This document shows positions 1 through 5,489 of a stretch of 7,648 bases of DNA, piece after piece. The stretch comes from Methanosarcinaceae archaeon (GTDB taxonomy: Archaea; Halobacteriota; Methanosarcinia; Methanosarcinales; Methanosarcinaceae), in NCBI GenBank assembly GCA_020793555.1, contig DQIO01000217.1, positions 1 to 7,648 of the forward strand, given 5' to 3'. The notes below the pieces were generated by a model, which saw only the letters and a list, made by a program, of their open reading frames with translations, ran no database searches and was not told the origin of the DNA. Positions within the stretch are counted from its first letter, which is position 1. Each line of letters starts with the position of its first letter. The translations under genes were made by a program, and so were the position numbers.

Positions 1-40
1 TGATGGAAAATTAGTGAAGTACTGAAGTTAGATTTGCAAA

Positions 41-58
41 TATAGTATTTGTACTATA
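41..58. repeat. 18-bp perfect palindrome with 4-base spacer
   Basis: The arms TATAGTA (41-47) and TACTATA (52-58) are exact reverse complements around the spacer tttg. It lies about 180 bases before the radical SAM gene and shortly after a possible end of an upstream gene. It could be an operator or a stem at the end of an upstream transcript. No T-tract follows directly, so a terminator role is not favoured. Confidence 0.5.
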
Positions 59-149
59 GTAAGATAACAGCGTACACGAGATTGTTCATCCTGAAACTAA
101 TGCTAAAAGTCCAACAGGAAAACTATTAAAACCATTACTACTTTGAAAA

Positions 150-190
150 ACAAGAATTAAATAAATCCCCTTTACAGTCAGATTCACTTA
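150..190 (+). promoter_or_regulatory. Possible promoter of the radical SAM gene
   Basis: An A/T-rich TATA-like stretch (GAATTAAATAAAT, about 154-166) follows a purine-rich tract (tttgaaaaacaag) that could act as a BRE. A transcript starting about 25 bases downstream would carry a leader of roughly 45 bases, including the GGAG ribosome site at 225-228. The match to an archaeal promoter is only moderate, and the region is A/T-rich in general. Confidence 0.3.
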
Positions 191-235
191 AAGTACATAA
201 TTTTACAAATCATACATTCAAAATGGAGATACACA

Positions 236-1408
236 ATGTCGTTCCACATAATGATAATCCCTACATTAGGCTGTCCATCCAATTGTGAATACTGCTGGAG
301 TTCCGAGGAAGGTTCTCCGATAATGACCCATGAGACCGTTGAAGATATTGTAAAATGGCTCAAGAACTTCCGCAAAGAACCGGTTACCTTTACATTCCAT
401 GGAGGGGAACCGCTCCTTGCCGGTGCAGACTTTTATCGAAAAGCCCTGTCCACACTGGCTGATGGATTGCATGAACAGGGAATCGCTTTTGCTTTGCAGA
501 CGAATCTGTGGAAAATGACCCCTGAGCTCGCACAGATATTTGCAGAATATAATATCCCGATCGGTTCCAGTTTAGACGGTCCAAAAGAACTCAATGATTT
601 CCAGAGAGGAAAAGGATACTACGACAAAACCATGGCAGGCTATGAGATTGCCAAAGCTAACGGTCTCAATGTAAGCTTCATCTGCACCTTCACATCCCAT
701 TCCATAAAGTTCAAAGAAGAAATTTTCAATTTTTTCCTTGAAAACGGTTTAAATCTAAAATTACATCCTGCACTACCATCCTTACGTGATGATAATCCTG
801 AAAAATGGGCACTTTCCCCGGAAGAATATGGGGAATTGTTGGTTTATCTTCTGGACAAATATCTCAAAAACATCAATGATATCCAAGTCATGAATATTGA
901 CAACCTATGTCAAGGTTATTTCGGCGGTCGGGGCACAGTCTGTACATTCGTAGATTGTATGGGCGACACATTTGCAATAGGACCTGATGGAAGCATATAT
1001 CCATGTTATCGTTTCGTAGGCATGCCAAAATATGTAATGGGCAATGTTCGTGATCAGCCCACCGTAGAAGACCTTGCAAAATCTGACGCATGGAAATTTA
1101 TGTTCCAATACAAAGACTACGTTGATCAGGAATGCAGCGATTGCACCCACATCAAATACTGTAGAGGTGGCTGTCCTTACAATGCCATTACACCCAATGA
1201 CGGTGAAATAAAAGGCGTTGATCCACACTGTATTGCATACAAGAGAATATTTGAAGAGATCGTAGATAAAGCAAATGCGGAACTATTTGGTGGTTCCGGT
1301 GCAGGTCCGGCAATGTTTGGTTTTGGAGCAGCACCCGCGCCGAGTAGTAAAGCCGGAATAATGGACCTTTTGCGCAAAAACACCCCATCATCTGAAGTGC
1401 AGTATTAA
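236..1408 (+). CDS. Radical SAM/SPASM protein, putative peptide or protein modifying enzyme
   Basis: A 390-residue enzyme of the radical SAM superfamily with a C-terminal SPASM domain, probably cytosolic. The SAM-cluster motif CPSNCEYC gives Cys13, Cys17 and Cys20, followed by the SAM-binding GGEP at 56-59. The SPASM region supplies Cys241, the GSIYPC motif ending at Cys257, then CxxCx5CxxxC at Cys300, 303, 309 and 313, and Cys332; these usually bind two auxiliary [4Fe-4S] clusters. This architecture is known from anaerobic sulfatase maturases and RiPP-modifying enzymes, and the protein resembles the methanogen family named after Mhun_1560 (from memory). The ATG has GGAG seven bases upstream. 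Residues 352-371 form an odd Gly/Ala/Pro-rich tail (GGSGAGPAMFGFGAAPAPSS). No sulfatase or Cys-rich precursor peptide gene was found nearby, so the substrate is unknown. Confidence 0.85.
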   Translation: MSFHIMIIPTLGCPSNCEYCWSSEEGSPIMTHETVEDIVKWLKNFRKEPVTFTFHGGEPLLAGADFYRKALSTLADGLHEQGIAFALQTNLWKMTPELAQIFAEYNIPIGSSLDGPKELNDFQRGKGYYDKTMAGYEIAKANGLNVSFICTFTSHSIKFKEEIFNFFLENGLNLKLHPALPSLRDDNPEKWALSPEEYGELLVYLLDKYLKNINDIQVMNIDNLCQGYFGGRGTVCTFVDCMGDTFAIGPDGSIYPCYRFVGMPKYVMGNVRDQPTVEDLAKSDAWKFMFQYKDYVDQECSDCTHIKYCRGGCPYNAITPNDGEIKGVDPHCIAYKRIFEEIVDKANAELFGGSGAGPAMFGFGAAPAPSSKAGIMDLLRKNTPSSEVQY

Positions 1409-1421
1409 ACAACAATAACAA

Positions 1422-1473
1422 CAACATTGCGCACTCCCCACACGATGTTGGATAAAAACAATTAGTATACAGA
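1422..1473 (-). terminator. Stem-loop and T-tract between convergent genes
   Basis: CAACATTG (1422-1429) pairs with CGATGTTG (1443-1450), an 8-bp stem with one G-T wobble and a 13-base loop. On the minus strand a T5 run (complement of 1454-1458) lies just after the membrane protein gene, as expected for an archaeal oligo-T terminator. On the plus strand no T-run follows the stem, so its role for the radical SAM gene is uncertain. Confidence 0.4.
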
Positions 1474-1938
1474 CTATTCCCGCTCAATTCCCATCAACAA
1501 ATATCCACAAACTGCAAAGAACGCAAAACCTATCGGCACTGCCCTGAAAGCATCCGACCACACAACAAACGAACTCACAGCCAGCAGAGCACCGCAAACA
1601 AGCAGTCCTGCGCCGGGCATCATAACACTTACTTTATATTCTACCTGCTCGCGCGCCAACTCATACACGAATATCCCGACGCATAGCGCCGCCGCCAATG
1701 CCCAGAAAATGGTTCGAATAGATGGTGCAAAACCGCCATAGGACAACATTGTCAATTGCTTAAGCACACTTACTGCAAGTGTGCCGTATATCATGTCGAA
1801 ATTCAGGTAAAAAAGTGAGAACTTAATACCCCAGCCTGTGCTGTATTGATATATTTCCCATGGCACGATCAAGCACACGAACGGGAGCAGTTTCCTGAGT
1901 ACAGGGATGTCGTTTTTGGTGATGGATAGTTCTTTCAT
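1474..1938 (-). CDS. Hypothetical multi-pass membrane protein
   Basis: A 154-residue protein that I cannot assign to a named family. It has a short charged N-terminus followed by about four to five hydrophobic segments, near residues 15-30, 40-62, 74-94, 104-126 and 130-149. A conspicuous VPWE lies at the end of the first segment and the polar loop between segments 3 and 4 contains AREQVEYK. This pattern points to a small integral protein of the cytoplasmic membrane; no catalytic motif is visible. The ATG is the only plausible start: an in-frame TAA lies three codons upstream, and the ribosome site (GAATGAG) is weak. It is transcribed convergently to the radical SAM gene and divergently from the phoU-like gene, so it is probably a single-gene unit. 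The gene call itself is firm; the function is unknown. Confidence 0.7.
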   Translation of the reverse strand: MKELSITKNDIPVLRKLLPFVCLIVPWEIYQYSTGWGIKFSLFYLNFDMIYGTLAVSVLKQLTMLSYGGFAPSIRTIFWALAAALCVGIFVYELAREQVEYKVSVMMPGAGLLVCGALLAVSSFVVWSDAFRAVPIGFAFFAVCGYLLMGIERE

Positions 1939-1995
1939 AATGACTTAATATTCTCATTCATATATTTACTTTTAACTTTTGTTATAGTATATATT

Positions 1996-2008
1996 TTGCA
2001 TATAAATT
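1996..2008 (-). promoter_or_regulatory. TATA box for the minus-strand membrane protein gene
   Basis: Read on the minus strand the sequence is TTTATATG followed by A/T-rich DNA, roughly 65 bases before the start codon. This predicts a leader of about 40 bases. The TATA element coincides with the first copy of a 13-bp direct repeat. Confidence 0.35.
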
Positions 2009-2107
2009 GAGTTAATCCGAGCGTAGCAAGGATTTCCTCATAAAATAACATCAATATATATTTATACCATCATATATATAGAATATTGTAAGATCATATA
2101 AATTGAG
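1999..2107 (+). repeat. 13-bp direct repeat CATATAAATTGAG in the divergent intergenic region
   Basis: Exact copies lie at 1999-2011 and 2095-2107, 96 bases apart. The first overlaps the probable TATA box of the minus-strand gene. The second runs into the Shine-Dalgarno site of the phoU-like gene. They may be twin binding sites for a regulator of both divergent promoters, or the trace of a local duplication. The sequence is A/T-rich, so chance cannot be excluded. Confidence 0.4.
2055..2067 (+). promoter_or_regulatory. TATA box of the phoU-like gene
   Basis: ATATATTTATACC matches an archaeal TATA box. A start of transcription about 25-30 bases downstream would give a short leader of roughly 25 bases carrying the GAGG ribosome site. 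A second A/T-rich run (2071-2080) is an alternative. Confidence 0.4.
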
Positions 2108-2118
2108 GAATTAGCATA
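2105..2118 (+). promoter_or_regulatory. Shine-Dalgarno site that points to an AUA start codon
   Basis: GAGG at 2105-2108 is followed, seven bases later, by ATA at 2116. An in-frame TGA at 2104-2106 closes the frame, and no ATG, GTG or TTG lies between it and the TTG at 2167. The residues encoded from ATA onwards (ETRKVQKTGGSTYIISLP) match the conserved N-terminus of the archaeal AbrB-PhoU family, in which homologs begin METRKVQ or similar (from memory). Confidence 0.65.
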
Positions 2119-3111
2119 GAAACACGTAAAGTCCAGAAAACAGGCGGTTCCACATATATCATCTCATTGCCAAAACAATGGGCTGACAAAGTCGGGATTA
2201 AGGCAGGCACGCGTGTATCACTTGCACCACAACCGGACGGCACGCTTTTAATAGACCCCATACATGGTTCTCCAACACTAAAAAGGACGAAGATCGATGT
2301 CAGTGACATCACAGGGGATGCACTCACACGCGACACGATTGCTGCTTATCTTACAGGTTATGACATAATCGAACTAACATCAAATCGTTTTTTATCAGAA
2401 CAAAAGAAGGTCATAAGGGAAATATGTTATAAATTGATAGGACCTGAGATAATCGAAGAGACCGCAAAAAGTGTGGTGATACAGGATCTTTTGAACCAGA
2501 ATGAGATATCCATAAAAAAAAGTGTGCGGCGAATGTTCCTGATCTCAAATTCAATGCACAAGGATGCGATCATTGCATTGAAGAACAGCGACACCGATCT
2601 CGCACTGGATGTCATACAGCGTGATGATGATGTTGACAGGTTGTTTTTGCTAACAGCAAAACAGTTTCGTTCAATTCTGCGGGGCGCGCGTGTACCTAAC
2701 ATATCCGACATATCCATTGATGAATACCATGACCTGCGGATGGCAGCAGCCCCTCTGGAGCGAATAGCAGACCATGCGCAAAAGATAGCAAAAATCGCAC
2801 ACTCAATGGAAGATACGATACCCGATGATGTGATGGAGTTGACCGAAAAGGCAAGTGAAGCATCACGAAAAATAGTAGATGACAGCGTTAATGCACTTTA
2901 CAGTTCAAACGCCGCTCTCGCAAACCAGGTCATAAACAAGATCGATGATATGCATTCGGTTATAATTAAGTTGAATGAATCCCTTTTGACACTCGACACG
3001 CGCGAAACAGTAATTGCCATGCGGATAGTAGCAGACAGTATCGACAGGATCGGGGATTACGGTGCAAACATTGCCGAAATAGCCATAAATTCTGCAATGG
3101 CAGGCAAATAA
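2116..3111 (+). CDS. phoU: PhoU-family phosphate signalling regulator with AbrB/SpoVT N-terminal domain
   Basis: A 331-residue cytosolic regulator if it starts at the AUA. Residues 2-45 form an AbrB/SpoVT/MazE swapped-hairpin DNA-binding domain (TRKVQKTGGSTYIISLPKQW, then GIKAGTRVSL and TLLIDP). The rest, about 110-325, is helical and resembles two PhoU units with acidic repeats such as DDDVDR near LALDVIQ, LERIADHAQKIA and the later DRIGDYGANIAEIA. This fusion is widespread in archaea and is annotated as a phosphate uptake regulator; the PhoU part is expected to bind metal clusters and sense phosphate transport. Starting at TTG 2167 would remove 17 residues of the DNA-binding domain, so the upstream AUA is preferred. 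No pst transport genes lie beside it here, so its targets must be elsewhere. The symbol is given by family, not by orthology. Confidence 0.85.
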   Translation: METRKVQKTGGSTYIISLPKQWADKVGIKAGTRVSLAPQPDGTLLIDPIHGSPTLKRTKIDVSDITGDALTRDTIAAYLTGYDIIELTSNRFLSEQKKVIREICYKLIGPEIIEETAKSVVIQDLLNQNEISIKKSVRRMFLISNSMHKDAIIALKNSDTDLALDVIQRDDDVDRLFLLTAKQFRSILRGARVPNISDISIDEYHDLRMAAAPLERIADHAQKIAKIAHSMEDTIPDDVMELTEKASEASRKIVDDSVNALYSSNAALANQVINKIDDMHSVIIKLNESLLTLDTRETVIAMRIVADSIDRIGDYGANIAEIAINSAMAGK

Positions 3112-3169
3112 TAGTAATCATGCCAATATTTGCAAATCGTCATGTAAATCATACGAGAAAACCATAACT

Positions 3170-3187
3170 GAAAATGATTTAAACTAC
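3170..3187 (+). promoter_or_regulatory. BRE/TATA promoter of the GTPase unit
   Basis: GAAAATGATTTAAACTAC has a purine-rich BRE-like block followed by TTTAAA, the usual archaeal arrangement. It predicts transcription starting near 3205 with a leader of about 40 bases before the GTPase. It is the best candidate in the 137-base gap after the phoU-like gene. Confidence 0.4.
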
Positions 3188-3248
3188 AAAGTAATCTAGT
3201 ATAGCAGTAATTATAATCTCAATTTTACAATGCCAACGGAGGGAATAA

Positions 3249-3884
3249 ATGGGCGTAATAAAATCATTCAAAAGCAATTTTGCAAGCCTTTTCAAAAAAC
3301 TATTTAACAAAAAGAACGCACGTATTGGGATCTATGGTCCCCCTAATGCCGGAAAAACCACTCTTGCTAATAGGATACTAAGAGATTGGACCGGAGATGC
3401 TATGGGTTCAGTTTCACACATTGCTCACGAGACCAGACGTGCAAGGCGGCGCGAAGGTGTTACAATCAAGACGAACGGCCATTCCATTACCTTAGATATA
3501 ATAGATACGCCGGGACTTGCCACCAAAATCGATTTTCAGGACTTCATGAGAGAAGGCATGGAAGAGGGTGAAGCAAAACGAAGAGCAAAAGAAGCAACAG
3601 AAGGTGTTATTGAAGCTGTGAAATGGCTTGAGAACCTCGACGGTGTAATTCTTGTAATGGATGCAACCGAAGACCCATTTACACAGGTAAATGTCACAGT
3701 TATCGGGAACATGGAAGCACGCAGTTTGCCGCTATTGATCGCAGCCAACAAAGTGGATCTTGAAGATTCTTCTCCGACAACTATCAGGGACGCATTTCCG
3801 CAGCATCCAATGGTCGCAATATCGGCACTGGAAGGCAAGAATATCGATACTCTCTATGAAGAGATCGCAAAACGGTTTGGGTGA
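3249..3884 (+). CDS. Era-like GTP-binding protein
   Basis: A 211-residue small GTPase of the TRAFAC/Era-like type. The nucleotide-binding motifs are complete: P-loop GPPNAGKT at residues 30-37, G3 DTPG at 86-89, G4 NKVD at 167-170 and a G5-like SAL at 192-194. An arginine-rich stretch (ETRRARRREG, 61-70) lies where switch I is expected. The first 22 residues form a basic amphipathic helix (KSFKSNFASLFKKLFNKK) that could attach the protein to membrane or RNA. It lacks the C-terminal KH domain of bacterial Era, so an rRNA-chaperone role cannot simply be transferred. The ATG follows an excellent GGAGG (3238-3242) by six bases. The DUF2073 gene begins five bases after its stop, and the GTPase-DUF2073 pairing is conserved in Euryarchaeota as far as I recall. 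The cellular role is unknown. Confidence 0.85.
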   Translation: MGVIKSFKSNFASLFKKLFNKKNARIGIYGPPNAGKTTLANRILRDWTGDAMGSVSHIAHETRRARRREGVTIKTNGHSITLDIIDTPGLATKIDFQDFMREGMEEGEAKRRAKEATEGVIEAVKWLENLDGVILVMDATEDPFTQVNVTVIGNMEARSLPLLIAANKVDLEDSSPTTIRDAFPQHPMVAISALEGKNIDTLYEEIAKRFG

Positions 3885-3889
3885 TTGAT

Positions 3890-4252
3890 ATGGATGGCAT
3901 TCAAATGGATCTCATCTCTGAAGATAAGCTGGATGAAATGGCACCTGTGGAAAAGGTCAGGTTCATCATTGATGAGGTTAAAAGTGGTAAAATACTCGTG
4001 CTTGAAAAAGGTTTAACGCCTGAGGAAGAGGCAAATCTGATTGAAATTACAATGTCACAGATCGAGCCTGATGATTTTTCAGGTATTGAAATGGAAAGTT
4101 ATCCTTTCAAGATAGACAATTCATTATTTGGAAAATTATTTAAGAAGAATACGATACGGACAAGACTTACGGTCATAGGTCCTGCCAACCAGTTAAAAAC
4201 TCTTAAAAGAGATCGCAATCTTATAAGTGCACTTGTATCAGCAAAAGAATAG
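3890..4252 (+). CDS. DUF2073 family protein
   Basis: A 120-residue archaeal protein matching the DUF2073 pattern: N-terminal GIQMDLIS, the helix MAPVEKVRFIIDEVKSGKI, then VLEKGLTPEEEANLIEITM (about 37-55), and a C-terminal half with SYPFKI and TVIGPANQLKTLKRDRN. No enzyme motif or membrane segment is visible, so it is probably a soluble partner of the GTPase encoded just upstream. I prefer ATG 3890 over GTG 3881: GGTGAT (3880-3885), which overlaps the GTPase stop codon, then sits four bases before the start as a ribosome site, and the GTG lies inside that site. The overlap suggests translational coupling. The function of the family is unknown. Confidence 0.8.
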   Translation: MDGIQMDLISEDKLDEMAPVEKVRFIIDEVKSGKILVLEKGLTPEEEANLIEITMSQIEPDDFSGIEMESYPFKIDNSLFGKLFKKNTIRTRLTVIGPANQLKTLKRDRNLISALVSAKE

Positions 4253-4265
4253 TTGTGTGAATTAA

Positions 4266-4733
4266 ATGGGACTAACTGAAAATATCGACAAAATTCTCTC
4301 CCATCTACAATCACTATCATCTTTTGAGATGGGGCGGGATGATGTCAATGTGTTGTGCACACATGGTAAGATCACAATTTGGTTTGGACGTCAAGTGCCG
4401 GATGTTGTGGTTGGACAGGTATTGATTGGAATTTCCAATGTGGATGCATCATCGGTACACGAATGTGACATTGTTTGTCCTTTTGAGGAGATCGCTGATT
4501 ATGAGAGTCATGGCTATATCCTTGTATCCTATGCGAAGACGGATAATGGGTATAGGACAACGTTCAATATTCCTTTCAGCAGCAAGGTCGCACTTTTTCA
4601 TTTTGCAGAATCTATAAGCAAAGAACTTAAGGTCAAAAACGTTAAAATCGATATATACTGGACCGGTGATGATGTTGATATTGTGCTGTTATATCAGAAA
4701 TTAAGTAGTATCAATGACTGGAAACCTAAGTGA
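4266..4733 (+). CDS. Hypothetical protein in the GTPase-DUF2073 unit
   Basis: A 155-residue soluble protein I do not recognise. It starts 13 bases after the DUF2073 stop, with a weak ribosome site (GTGA, 4257-4260). The N-terminal helix (NIDKILSHLQSLSSFEMG) is followed by alternating beta-type stretches (KITIWFG, VVVGQVLIGISNV, YILVSYAKT, TTFNIPFS) and an acidic C-terminal half (VKIDIYWTGDDVDIVLLYQ). There are only two cysteines (near residues 31 and 69), so it is not the zinc-ribbon protein that I recall often accompanying the GTPase and DUF2073. No signal peptide or membrane segment is seen. Being last in the unit, it is probably cotranscribed; its relation to GTP-dependent function is inferred from context only. 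Confidence 0.7.
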   Translation: MGLTENIDKILSHLQSLSSFEMGRDDVNVLCTHGKITIWFGRQVPDVVVGQVLIGISNVDASSVHECDIVCPFEEIADYESHGYILVSYAKTDNGYRTTFNIPFSSKVALFHFAESISKELKVKNVKIDIYWTGDDVDIVLLYQKLSSINDWKPK

Positions 4734-4777
4734 AGATTTTGAAATGATTATATTTTATTAAATATTGCTCTGACGGA

Positions 4778-4978
4778 CTAAGTGTTTGTGATTGTTTTAA
4801 TGCATTGTTCAGGATATTCTAATTTTACACTCAATGCATTATATTCTATATATGACAATGTCAGCCTCCTGCCACTTAAATGAACATCCTGCGCGCGTTG
4901 TACATCACTATTAACCTTAATTCTGCCCACATTCCGGTTAACAAATAGCAACATTGGTACGCTGAAACTAATTATCAT
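4778..4978 (-). CDS. Doubtful small membrane-anchored protein or gene remnant
   Basis: An open frame of 66 residues from ATG, lying alone on the minus strand. It begins with a hydrophobic stretch (IISFSVPMLLFV) followed by basic and polar residues typical of an N-terminal anchor with a small domain outside (NRNVGRIKVNSDVQRAQ). The hydrophobic run actually starts nine codons upstream of the ATG (LAVINIIM), and the frame stays open to a TAA at complement 5006-5008. The true start could therefore be a rarer codon, or the 5' end is lost. Codon choice looks coding-like. A minus-strand TATA-like run (about 5008-5020) lies 30-40 bases before the ATG. No family is recognised, so it could also be a chance frame. 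Confidence 0.3.
   Translation of the reverse strand: MIISFSVPMLLFVNRNVGRIKVNSDVQRAQDVHLSGRRLTLSYIEYNALSVKLEYPEQCIKTITNT
4798..4841. repeat. 10-bp inverted repeat, each arm containing an 8-bp palindrome
   Basis: TAATGCATTG (4798-4807) and CAATGCATTA (4832-4841) are exact reverse complements with a 24-base spacer. Because each arm contains AATGCATT, which is itself palindromic, the element is also two palindromic sites 34 bases apart (about three helical turns). It may be a paired operator or a weak hairpin downstream of the GTPase unit. Confidence 0.45.
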
Positions 4979-5005
4979 TATTATGTTGATAACAGCCAGA
5001 AATCC

Positions 5006-5017
5006 TTATATTATATC
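5006..5017 (+). promoter_or_regulatory. Possible TATA box of the redox gene cluster
   Basis: TTATATTATATC places transcription start near 5038, just where a predicted leader stem begins. ATTAAATATT at 5027-5036 is an alternative that would start the transcript inside that stem. The choice cannot be made from sequence alone. Confidence 0.35.
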
Positions 5018-5038
5018 TTAGACTAATTAAATATTAGT

Positions 5039-5083
5039 GGCGGAATGGAAAACCTCCTTGCAAAAAGGTATTTAATTTCCGTC
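5039..5083 (+). promoter_or_regulatory. Possible structured leader with an anti-Shine-Dalgarno-like loop
   Basis: GGCGGAA (5039-5045) can pair with TTCCGTC (5077-5083), seven pairs with one G-U. Inside, CCTT (5056-5059) can pair with AAGG (5065-5068). The internal ACCTCCTT (5052-5059) resembles the 3' end of 16S rRNA, and ACCTC could pair with GAGGT (5117-5121), the ribosome site of the CGGC gene. This could be a switch controlling translation of the cluster, but the pairing is short. Confidence 0.3.
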
Positions 5084-5116
5084 AAGATTATTATTATGCA
5101 AATGAATGTTTAGAAT

Positions 5117-5131
5117 GAGGTGAAGATCATA
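5117..5131 (+). promoter_or_regulatory. Shine-Dalgarno site that points to a second AUA start codon
   Basis: GAGGTGA (5117-5123) is a near-perfect match to the 16S rRNA 3' end. ATA at 5129 follows after five bases. The only conventional in-frame start, GTG at 5120, lies inside this site and has no ribosome site of its own upstream. Confidence 0.55.
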
Positions 5132-5467
5132 ACAGAAGAAAAGCCAACAAAGATTGCAGTTGTCAGGTGCGATATAGTATCGCAAACCTGTCCGGGTGCT
5201 GGATGCTTCATGGCATTTAACAAACGAAAAGCTTTTTTTAAAGATTATGATAAAAACGCAGAAATAATCGCCTTTTTCACATGTGGAGGGTGTTCGGGGC
5301 GACGTGTTTATCGTCTGGTCAAATCCATCAAAAAAATGGGTGTTGATGTAATACATTTGAGTTCATGCATGCAGATGGAAGATTATCCTGAGTGCCCTCA
5401 TATCGATTCGATCAGAAAGACAATCACTGATGCGGGAATAGAAATTGTTGAAGGCACACATCATTAA
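5129..5467 (+). CDS. CGGC domain-containing protein, putative metal binding
   Basis: A 112-residue cytosolic protein of the CGGC family, named for CGGC (Cys52-Gly-Gly-Cys55). Seven cysteines are seen: RCD (Cys14), TCPGAGC (Cys21, Cys26), CGGC (52, 55), SSC (Cys80) and PEC (Cys89). Together with His76 and a final GTHH they form a plausible metal or Fe-S site; the family is presumed metal-binding, but no reaction is established that I know of. The length is normal for a single domain. Residues after the proposed AUA read TEEKPTKIAVVRCD; a start at GTG 5120 would add three residues. It is first in the five-gene cluster, with the ferredoxin 22 bases downstream, which suggests a role in handling metal or reduced sulfur for that system. 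Confidence 0.8.
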   Translation: MTEEKPTKIAVVRCDIVSQTCPGAGCFMAFNKRKAFFKDYDKNAEIIAFFTCGGCSGRRVYRLVKSIKKMGVDVIHLSSCMQMEDYPECPHIDSIRKTITDAGIEIVEGTHH

Positions 5468-5489
5468 AGATCAAAGGAGATGAAAATAG

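Larger units (their letters stand above)
4734..5128. other. 395-base gap before the redox cluster
   Basis: This plus-strand gap separates the GTPase unit from the CGGC cluster. It holds a 10-bp inverted repeat (4798-4841), a doubtful minus-strand membrane ORF (4778-4978), likely TATA sequences (5006-5017 and 5027-5035) and a possible leader stem (5039-5083). No tRNA or other recognised RNA gene was found on either strand. Confidence 0.6.

Noticed and set aside
2..25. Possible 3' end of an upstream gene (DGKLVKY then TGA)
   Set aside because: Only seven codons are visible and another frame is also open, so nothing shows that it is coding.
1..235. Search for a Cys-rich precursor peptide beside the radical SAM gene
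   Set aside because: Only frames of about ten codons or fewer occur on the plus strand, and none is Cys-rich.
905..1228. 107-codon minus-strand frame inside the radical SAM gene
   Set aside because: It lies entirely opposite a gene with clear conserved motifs and has no ribosome site; it is a shadow frame.
31..3138. 13-base GATTTGCAAATAT at 31-43 and its reverse complement at 3126-3138
   Set aside because: One match of this length between A/T-rich intergenic stretches in a 7.6-kb window is about what chance gives; no further copies were noticed.
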